NCBI GenBank assembly: GCA_027080545.1
Contig: JALWRV010000403.1
Span: 1-11,306 of the forward strand
Source of the DNA: Parvularculaceae bacterium
Lineage (GTDB): Bacteria > Pseudomonadota > Alphaproteobacteria > Caulobacterales > Parvularculaceae
Direction of reading: 5' to 3'
Length of the DNA stretch: 11,306 nt
Shown: positions 6,115-11,306 of the stretch, one piece after another
Layout: each line of letters begins with the position of its first letter
Position numbering within the stretch: the stretch's first letter is position 1
Position numbers and translations under genes: made by a program
Notes under the pieces: generated by a model
What the model was told of the DNA's origin: nothing
The model's database searches: none
What the model saw: the letters and a program-made list of their open reading frames with translations, nothing else

Positions 6115-8085
6115 CTATGCTTTCACCAGCTTGCGGCTGGTACTGACGATATTCTCTTTGGTGATGGCAAAATGCTTGTAAACCTCCGGTGCCGGCCCCG
6201 AAGCGCCAAAACCGGTCATGCCGATAAAAGCCCCCTTGTCGCCAATCCAGCGCTCCCAGCCTTGCCCAATCCCGGCTTCCACTGCTACTCTTGGCGCGTT
6301 ACCGAGAACGCGTTGCTGATAGTCTGTTGATTGCGCTGCGAACAATTCAAAACAGGGCATGGAAATAAGCGCTGCTTTAATGCCATCTTTTTGCAAAGCC
6401 TCGACAGCTTCGAGCGCCAGGGAAACTTCGGAACCGGTGGCAAGGATGGTGAGGTCGCGCCCTCCTTCGGCTTCGCGCAACACATAGCCCCCCTTGGCCA
6501 CTTTATTTTCACCCGCATCATCTCGTATCGCGGGCAGGCCTTGGCGCGAGAGACATAGAATAGAAGGGGTTTTTTCTGCTTTGATTGCGCATTCCCATGC
6601 CTCCAATGTCTCAATAGCATCGGCTGGGCGAAACACATTGACATTGGGCATCGCCCGTAAGCTGGCAATATGTTCGATCGGTTGATGGGTAGGACCATCT
6701 TCCCCCAAGCCAATTGAATCATGGGTCATCACATAGATCACCCGCTGCTCCATCAGCGCTGACATGCGAATGGCTGGGCGGCAATAATCGGTGAACACCA
6801 AAAAAGTACCCCCATAGGGGATGAAAGGCCCGTGCAAGGCGAGACCATTCATGGCCGCCGCCATACCATGTTCGCGCACCCCGTAATAAATATAGGACCC
6901 CTTGAAGTTACCGGCGCTAACAGGCTCTTGGCCATCGGCTTTGGTAAGGTTGGAACCGGTGAGATCTGCCGATCCGCCGAGCATGCTTGGCACCGCCGGG
7001 GTCAACGCATCCAGCACCAGCTTGGAAGATTTGCGGGTGGCATTTTTGGGTTTTTCGCTCGCCCATTGTTTTTTCAACCGCCCTACGGCGTCATCAAGGC
7101 CACTAATATCGGCGTTGAACTTCTTATTCGCGCCCGCCTGCGCCTGCCATGCCTCGCGAGTGTCGCGATGACGTGCGCCCACCGCGCGCCATGCCTGCAA
7201 AATGGCTTCCGGTATTTCAAAAGGTTTATAAGGCCAGTTAAGAAAATCTCGCGCGGCAGCAATCTCTTCTTCCCCCAAGGGGGCGCCATGGGTGGCCGAT
7301 GTGCCTTGCTTATTGGGGGCCCCAAAACCAATAATGGTTTTACAGGCAATCAGCGATGGCGTATCAGATTTCTGTGCTTTTTTAAGCGCACTGCGTATAG
7401 CCGCCGGATCATGACCATCAATGGCCTGACAATCCCACCCGGCGGCTTCAAACCGTTTTAGCTGGTCGGTTTTGGTGGAGAGGGCCGTGTCGCCATCAAT
7501 GGTGATGGCATTATCATCCCATAGCACAATCAGCTTGGCCAGACCAAGATTGCCTGCAAAATCTATAGCCTCATGGGATATCCCTTCCATCAAGCAGCCA
7601 TCTCCGGCAATCACATAGGTATAATGATCCACCAACCCGTCACCAAGCCGTGCATTCATCAAGCGCTCGCCCAGTGCCATGCCGACCCCATTGGTGATGC
7701 CTTGGCCGAGCGGTCCGGTGGTGGTTTCAATACCCGGCGCATGCCCATATTCCGGGTGCCCTGCAGTTTTGGCGCCCAACTGGCGAAAATTTTTGATGTC
7801 TTCAAGGGTGAAATCCGGATAGCCCGTAAGATAGAGCAAAGAATAGAGCAACATAGACCCGTGGCCAGCCGATAGAATAAACCGATCACGGTCCGGCCAA
7901 TCAGGGGCTTCAGAATCAAACTTCATAAATTCAGAAAACAGCACGGTTGCCACATCAGCCATGCCCATGGGCATGCCCGGATGGCCACTATTGGCCTTTT
8001 GCACCGCATCCATAGACAAAGCCCGTATGGCATTGGCCATGTCTTTAACGCTGACTTGTTCTGCTGTTTTGTGTGTTTGATTCAT
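6115..8085 (-). CDS. cbbT: Transketolase
   Basis: A 656-residue thiamine-diphosphate enzyme that moves two-carbon ketol units between sugar phosphates, giving xylulose-5-phosphate, erythrose-4-phosphate and ribose-5-phosphate in the regeneration phase. N-terminal ThDP/PP domain: SGHPGMPMG (33-41), GPLGQG (124-129), the cofactor motif GDGCLMEG (161-168) ending at Asn192 in WDDN. The Pyr domain follows, with catalytic Glu405 in GVREHGMAAAMNG and GLGEDGPTHQPIEH (substrate binding). The C-terminal domain has TILATGSEVSLAL. Length is usual. The start at 8085 has AGGAA 7 nt upstream; this site overlaps the cbbP stop codon, which lies only 9 bp before the ATG, so the two are tightly coupled. Whether the cell has another transketolase elsewhere cannot be seen. 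Confidence 0.98.
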   Translation of the reverse strand: MNQTHKTAEQVSVKDMANAIRALSMDAVQKANSGHPGMPMGMADVATVLFSEFMKFDSEAPDWPDRDRFILSAGHGSMLLYSLLYLTGYPDFTLEDIKNFRQLGAKTAGHPEYGHAPGIETTTGPLGQGITNGVGMALGERLMNARLGDGLVDHYTYVIAGDGCLMEGISHEAIDFAGNLGLAKLIVLWDDNAITIDGDTALSTKTDQLKRFEAAGWDCQAIDGHDPAAIRSALKKAQKSDTPSLIACKTIIGFGAPNKQGTSATHGAPLGEEEIAAARDFLNWPYKPFEIPEAILQAWRAVGARHRDTREAWQAQAGANKKFNADISGLDDAVGRLKKQWASEKPKNATRKSSKLVLDALTPAVPSMLGGSADLTGSNLTKADGQEPVSAGNFKGSYIYYGVREHGMAAAMNGLALHGPFIPYGGTFLVFTDYCRPAIRMSALMEQRVIYVMTHDSIGLGEDGPTHQPIEHIASLRAMPNVNVFRPADAIETLEAWECAIKAEKTPSILCLSRQGLPAIRDDAGENKVAKGGYVLREAEGGRDLTILATGSEVSLALEAVEALQKDGIKAALISMPCFELFAAQSTDYQQRVLGNAPRVAVEAGIGQGWERWIGDKGAFIGMTGFGASGPAPEVYKHFAITKENIVSTSRKLVKA

Positions 8086-8094
8086 GGTCGGTTC

Positions 8095-8970
8095 CTATTT
8101 GGCGCGTTTTTTTTGATCGAGCAGTCGATGTACCATGGGGGTAAAGATTAATTGCATGGCCAATTCCATCTTATTGCCGGGAATGACAATAGAATTGGCG
8201 CGCGACATGAAACTATCCTTGAGCATGGATTGCAGATAGGGAAAATCAATGCCGTAAGGATTGGCAAAACGGATGACCACCATAGATTCATCCGGGCTTG
8301 GAATAGTACGGGCGATAAACGGATTCGAAGTATCGACCATCGGCACCCGTTGGAAATTTATGTCCGTACGCGAAAATTGCGGGCAAATATAATGCACATA
8401 ATCGGGCATGCGACGCAAAATCGTATCGGTAATAACTCCGGTTGAATAGCCGCGCGAATTTTGATCCCGGTGAATTTTTTGAATCCATTCCAGATTTATC
8501 ACTGGCACCACGCCGATTTTCAAATCCGCATGTTGAGCAACATCAACCCCATTTGCCTCCACCGCCCCGTGCAAACCCTCATAAAAAAGCAAATCCGTGT
8601 CTTCCGGCACATCTTCCCATTCGGTGAAGCAACCGGGGTCCGCCCCATATTTTTCGGCCTCATCCTGACTATGCACATAGTGGCGCACCTTGCCGGTGCC
8701 GGTTTCTCCATAAGATTTGAACAGCTCTTCCAACTCCACCAGCAAATTGGCATCGGGACCAAAATGGCTGAAATGTTCATTGCCATTTTCTGAATGGGCC
8801 TTCATGGCCCGCTTCATCTCGACGCGGTCATAACGATGAAACGCATCACCTTCTACAAAGGCAGCCTTGACTTTTTCACGACGAAATATTTGCGCAAAAG
8901 TAGATTGCACCGTGGTGGTGCCCGCCCCGGACGAACCGGTTATAGAAATGATCGGGTGTTTTTTAGACAT
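8095..8970 (-). CDS. cbbP: Phosphoribulokinase, class I (bacterial)
   Basis: A 291-residue kinase that phosphorylates ribulose-5-phosphate with ATP to ribulose-1,5-bisphosphate, the RuBisCO substrate. Together with RuBisCO it is diagnostic of a Calvin cycle. The P-loop is TGSSGAGTTT (11-20). Residues match the Rhodobacter sphaeroides enzyme number for number: Asp42, His45 and Arg49 in EGDAFHRYDR, Glu131 in FYEGLHG, Asp169 in KIHRDQ, and Arg186/Arg187. The short form, without the redox-regulatory cysteine insertion of plant and cyanobacterial enzymes, implies bacterial octameric type; this group is typically activated by NADH, which I infer from family knowledge. GAGGG lies about 8 nt before the ATG at 8970 and overlaps the cbbF stop, 10 bp upstream. 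Confidence 0.98.
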   Translation of the reverse strand: MSKKHPIISITGSSGAGTTTVQSTFAQIFRREKVKAAFVEGDAFHRYDRVEMKRAMKAHSENGNEHFSHFGPDANLLVELEELFKSYGETGTGKVRHYVHSQDEAEKYGADPGCFTEWEDVPEDTDLLFYEGLHGAVEANGVDVAQHADLKIGVVPVINLEWIQKIHRDQNSRGYSTGVITDTILRRMPDYVHYICPQFSRTDINFQRVPMVDTSNPFIARTIPSPDESMVVIRFANPYGIDFPYLQSMLKDSFMSRANSIVIPGNKMELAMQLIFTPMVHRLLDQKKRAK

Positions 8971-8980
8971 GGCTTAACCC

Positions 8981-10030
8981 TCAGCGAAAAATAGACCGCG
9001 ATCCAAATAAAGGCGCGTGATCGGAAACACGATCTGGATCTGTATGATAACGCTCATAGCGTTCCACCATTTTGATCGATCCGAATGTGAAAGGAATGCG
9101 TTGATGAATAGAGCTTGGCTGAATGGCCATAATCCGTTCATGGCCTTCTGTGGCCCCGCCACCAGCTTGCTCAATTAAAAAAGCGATTGGGTTGGCTTCA
9201 TAGACTAAACGCAAGCGCCCTTCCCCATAGCCTTTGCGACCATCCGCCGGATACATGAAAATCCCGCCGCGAATAAAAATACGATAGGCCTCTGCTACCA
9301 AGGATGCGATCCAGCGCATGTTAAAATTTTGTGCGCGCGGTCCCTCTTCGCCGGAAACACATTCGTCGATATAGCTGCGCACCGGCTTATCCCAATGGCG
9401 ATAGTTAGACGCATTGATGGCATATTCATTTTTGGCTTCCGGCAATTGCACATTTTCATAGGTGAGTAAAAATTTTCCCGCCGCCCGGTCTAGGGTGAAA
9501 ATATTGACCCCCTCACCCAAGGTTAAAACCAAAGCGGTTTGAGGGCCGTAAATGATAAAACCGGCAGCCAATTGCTGATCACCCTTTTGTAACAGGGCTT
9601 CCACATTGGGCGCAGCGGGGTCACTTTCCCGAAAAGCCTCTGGAGCGGGCAAAATTGAGAAAATGGTCCCGATAGAGACATTGGTGTCGACATTGGAGGA
9701 ACCATCAAGCGGGTCCATGGCCACCATGAGCGGCGCCTTTTGGTCAAGGATCACCGGCTCTTCATTTTCTTCGGATATGACCGCTGCCGTCGGGCCCCCC
9801 TTCAAAGCATACAGAAAGACCTCATTGGCCTCCACATCAAGGGCTTTTTGGGCGTCTCCATCGGCATTATCACCGACGATCTCGGCAAAATCGGCACTAA
9901 TACGGCCATTGGAAATACGCTCCGCCAGACGAATGCCAACCCCAGCCATGGAGGTAATAATCCGGGCCACATCTTTGCGATCCCGGTCTTCACCCGCCCA
10001 GTCTTTAAGAAACGTATAGAGCTTGATCAT
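8981..10030 (-). CDS. cbbF: Fructose-1,6-/sedoheptulose-1,7-bisphosphatase, class I
   Basis: A 349-residue class I FBPase, first gene of the operon. It hydrolyses fructose-1,6-bisphosphate and, in many autotrophs, sedoheptulose-1,7-bisphosphate. Motifs: SEENEEP (86-92) and metal-binding DPLDGSSNVD (106-115), then MYPADGRKGYGEGRLRLVYEANPIAFLIEQAGG (259-291 region) with metal ligand Glu278, and the C-terminal PFTFGSIKMVERYERYH. I chose the ATG at 10030 because the family begins close to IKLYTFLKDWAGED. An in-frame GTG at 10120 would add 30 residues with no family resemblance, reading through the leader and the operator region. The ribosome-binding site is poor: only AGG about 8 nt upstream, with TTCCTCC directly before the ATG. 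Confidence 0.95.
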   Translation of the reverse strand: MIKLYTFLKDWAGEDRDRKDVARIITSMAGVGIRLAERISNGRISADFAEIVGDNADGDAQKALDVEANEVFLYALKGGPTAAVISEENEEPVILDQKAPLMVAMDPLDGSSNVDTNVSIGTIFSILPAPEAFRESDPAAPNVEALLQKGDQQLAAGFIIYGPQTALVLTLGEGVNIFTLDRAAGKFLLTYENVQLPEAKNEYAINASNYRHWDKPVRSYIDECVSGEEGPRAQNFNMRWIASLVAEAYRIFIRGGIFMYPADGRKGYGEGRLRLVYEANPIAFLIEQAGGGATEGHERIMAIQPSSIHQRIPFTFGSIKMVERYERYHTDPDRVSDHAPLFGSRSIFR

Positions 10031-10100
10031 GGAGGAACCTGAAGGAAAAGCGGGAATTGGAGCAATAAACCCTGTTTTTTGGGGTGATTCTGATGGAAAT

Positions 10101-10128
10101 TTGACAATGCCTCTCCACACATCATAAG
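10101..10128 (+). promoter_or_regulatory. Candidate sigma-70 promoter of cbbR
   Basis: A perfect -35 box TTGACA (10101-10106) is followed after 16 bp by CATAAG (10123-10128, four of six to TATAAT), about 40 bp before the cbbR ATG. The -10 overlaps the left arm of the inverted repeat at 10120-10131, so CbbR bound there would block its own promoter, as is common for LysR regulators. Only the -35 is convincing. Confidence 0.35.
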
Positions 10129-10138
10129 TAAATTTTTA

Positions 10139-10157
10139 TATTCTTACCTTTAGAATA
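10139..10157. promoter_or_regulatory. Central inverted repeat TATTCT-N7-AGAATA
   Basis: TATTCT (10139-10144) and AGAATA (10152-10157) are perfect six-base arms around 7 bp, with T and A placed 11 bases apart inside (T10142, A10154), the LysR T-N11-A arrangement. It sits at the centre of the larger repeat and probably forms a second CbbR contact. Confidence 0.5.
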
Positions 10158-10168
10158 AGTATTACTTA
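10156..10168. promoter_or_regulatory. Compact palindrome TAAGTA-T-TACTTA
   Basis: A 13-bp perfect palindrome around one central base, with TAA-N7-TTA spacing and T-N11-A at its ends, ending on the first base of the cbbR start codon. It is the best single match here to a CbbR recognition site and overlaps the initiation region of cbbR, consistent with autoregulation. Confidence 0.55.
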
Positions 10169-11085
10169 TGATGAAAGCAGACAGAATCACATTGCGGCAA
10201 TTTCGCGCCTTTGAGGCCACCATACGCCATGGCTCCATTGCCGCTGCCGCCGGAGAACTCAATGTCACGGCGCCGGCCATCTCCTTGCAATTAAAACAAC
10301 TCTCGGAAAGTGTTGGTCTTTCGCTTTATGAGCGCAGCCCGGAGGGACTGGTTGCCACCGCCGCAGGGCGCGAATTGGTGGCGGCTGCCACCCGCATCGA
10401 ACGCACTTTGAGTGCGCTGGATCAGGCGCTTTCCTATCTCGCCCAAGGTGATGTTGGACGCGTTTCCATTGGTGCCGTATCCACCGCTAAATATTTCGTA
10501 CCCCGTCTCGTGGCGGGCTTCACCGCCCAATCTTCCGGTGTCGATATTGATCTCATTTTCGGTAATCGCAATGACATCATCACCGCCCTTAATCGCAATG
10601 ACATTGATTTTGCCATTATGGGCAGGCCACCAAAAGAAACCGGCTATGAAAAAATTGTCATTGGCGAACATCCGCAAATCATCATCGCCTCGCCCACCCA
10701 TCATCTTGCTCATCGCAAAAATATTCCCTTGAGCGACCTTTCCGGGGATCGGTTCTTGATGCGGGAAAAAGGCTCTGGCACCCGCAAAACATTACAGGAT
10801 TTGTTGCGCAGCCATGGCCTGTCCGACAAGGGCGCGATTACATTTGATAGTAATGAAACCATCAAACAATCGGTTATGGCGGGCATGGGGGTGGCGCTTA
10901 TTTCCGGCCATACGGTCAAAGCGGAACTACGCGATGGTCGCCTGATCGCGCTTAATGTCGCCACCATGCCCATTATTCGTCATTGGTTTTTGGTTAAAAA
11001 TGCAGACAAAATACACATGCCATCGGCAACCAATTTATGGAATTTCATCACCGGCCATGTAGAACAAATCCTAACCCAGATTTGA
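10168..11085 (+). CDS. cbbR: CbbR, LysR-type activator of the cbb operon
   Basis: A 305-residue LysR-family regulator. The N-terminal winged helix-turn-helix covers about residues 7-66 (LRQFRAFEATIRHGSIAAAAGELNVTAPAISLQLKQLSE in outline, with helix-turn-helix at 21-45), then a linker helix. The effector domain from about 97 opens with VSIGAVSTAKYFVPRL and contains MREKGSGTRKTL (198-209), both typical of CbbR. CbbR proteins activate cbb transcription in response to metabolites such as RuBP, PEP or NADPH; which one applies here cannot be told. It is divergent from cbbF, the usual arrangement. Start is ambiguous between ATG 10168 and ATG 10171; neither has a clear ribosome-binding site, and both lie in the operator repeat. 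No terminator is visible after the stop. Confidence 0.96.
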   Translation: MMKADRITLRQFRAFEATIRHGSIAAAAGELNVTAPAISLQLKQLSESVGLSLYERSPEGLVATAAGRELVAAATRIERTLSALDQALSYLAQGDVGRVSIGAVSTAKYFVPRLVAGFTAQSSGVDIDLIFGNRNDIITALNRNDIDFAIMGRPPKETGYEKIVIGEHPQIIIASPTHHLAHRKNIPLSDLSGDRFLMREKGSGTRKTLQDLLRSHGLSDKGAITFDSNETIKQSVMAGMGVALISGHTVKAELRDGRLIALNVATMPIIRHWFLVKNADKIHMPSATNLWNFITGHVEQILTQI

Positions 11086-11137
11086 AATTATCGTGATTAT
11101 CTGGCTCTTGCCTTTTCGCCCTAACCACAACACACTC

Positions 11138-11306
11138 ATGGATCAAAGCGAGACAGCGAAGGGCGCAAGGGATAATTTGAGGGATAATTTGACCGCATCA
11201 AATATAAAAACCACGCCCCACCTGTTCACCCCACGCCAAGCCATGGCTGTGGTGGTGGCTAATATGATCGGCACCGGCGTATTTACCAGCCTCGGTTTCC
11301 AACTGG
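11138..11306 (+). CDS. APC-family permease, N-terminal fragment
   Basis: The first 56 codons of a membrane transporter that runs off the right edge. A hydrophilic N-terminal tail of about 30 residues leads into the first membrane segment, AMAVVVANMIGTGVFTSLGFQL. IGTGVFTS (44-51) is the helix-breaking substrate-binding motif of the amino acid-polyamine-organocation (APC) superfamily, so it probably carries amino acids, but the substrate cannot be told. The tail holds a tandem RDNLRDNL encoded by a 12-bp repeat. The ATG at 11138 has no ribosome-binding site; TTG codons within the repeat (e.g. 11177) are preceded by AGGG, and an ATG at 11243 directly precedes the membrane segment, so the start is uncertain. 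It is 52 bp after cbbR on the same strand; no functional link to carbon fixation is evident. Confidence 0.8.
   Translation, partial: MDQSETAKGARDNLRDNLTASNIKTTPHLFTPRQAMAVVVANMIGTGVFTSLGFQL
11168..11192 (+). repeat. Two-copy 12-bp tandem repeat
   Basis: GGGATAATTTGA occurs twice in a row (11169-11180 and 11181-11192), one base longer if the preceding A is counted. It keeps the reading frame and encodes RDNL twice in the permease N-terminal tail. It looks like a small slippage duplication. Confidence 0.85.

Larger units (their letters stand above)
10120..10173. promoter_or_regulatory. Outer 12-bp inverted repeat, probable CbbR operator region
   Basis: CATCATAAGTAA (10120-10131) and TTACTTATGATG (10162-10173) are perfect reverse complements 30 bp apart. 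Each arm contains a TAAGTA half-site and, on the outward strand, TATGAT. The right arm covers the cbbR start codon. The position between divergent cbbF and cbbR, and the TNA-N7/8-TNA spacing found inside (for example TAA 10125-10127, 8 bp, TTA 10136-10138), fit the CbbR consensus as I recall it. Binding is inferred. Confidence 0.6.

Noticed and set aside
6832..7461. A 209-codon plus-strand open frame inside cbbT
   Set aside because: It is fully antisense to a transketolase with all its motifs intact; its protein resembles nothing and is explained by codon bias of the real gene.
10070..10084. CCCTG...GGGG symmetry with a T run in the cbbF leader as an attenuator
   Set aside because: Only about three pairs form around an imperfect loop, and the T run is inside the loop rather than after the stem.
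10031..10120. A 30-residue N-terminal extension of CbbF from GTG 10120
   Set aside because: The extra residues do not resemble FBPases, and they would be translated from the operator region. The ATG at 10030 gives the family's usual N-terminus and length.

Overview
The window carries a nearly complete Calvin-Benson-Bassham (cbb) carbon-fixation operon with its divergent LysR-type regulator, flanked by unrelated genes. The protein families, the gene order and the moderate base composition point to an autotrophic proteobacterium, most likely an alphaproteobacterium. The order cbbR / cbbF-P-T-A-L-S-...-E resembles the cbb operons of Bradyrhizobium and Xanthobacter relatives. Lineage is inferred from recalled family knowledge, not from a search.

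Layout. At the left end is the last 45 codons of an unidentified plus-strand gene, then an ArsR-family repressor whose cysteine pair matches the SqrR/BigR persulfide sensors. A strong hairpin with T tracts on both sides separates this plus-strand unit from the convergent cbb operon. The operon runs on the minus strand from about 10030 down to 615: cbbF (fructose/sedoheptulose bisphosphatase), cbbP (phosphoribulokinase), cbbT (transketolase), cbbA (class II aldolase), cbbL and cbbS (RuBisCO), cbbE/rpe (ribulose-phosphate epimerase), cbbZ (phosphoglycolate phosphatase), cbbY (xylulose-1,5-bisphosphate phosphatase) and an unrecognised 110-residue protein. Spacings are short, and two junctions are TAATG stop/start overlaps. 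cbbR is divergent; the 137-bp gap between it and cbbF holds nested inverted repeats that look like CbbR operators. At the right end the first 56 codons of an APC-type permease enter the window.

How it works together. CbbP makes ribulose-1,5-bisphosphate and CbbLS carboxylates it. CbbF, CbbA, CbbT and CbbE regenerate ribulose-5-phosphate. CbbZ removes 2-phosphoglycolate from oxygenation, and CbbY removes the misfire inhibitor xylulose-1,5-bisphosphate. Phosphoglycerate kinase, GAPDH and pentose-phosphate isomerase are not here and must lie elsewhere.

Most unusual points. The RuBisCO is green-type Form IA (IAq by its small-subunit N-terminus), but it sits in an operon layout usually associated with red-type Form IC plus CbbX. 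No activase (CbbX or CbbQ/CbbO) is encoded in the window. The terminal 110-residue gene is of unknown function. No gene-free stretch exceeds 300 bases, and I see no RNA genes, insertion sequences or CRISPR arrays.
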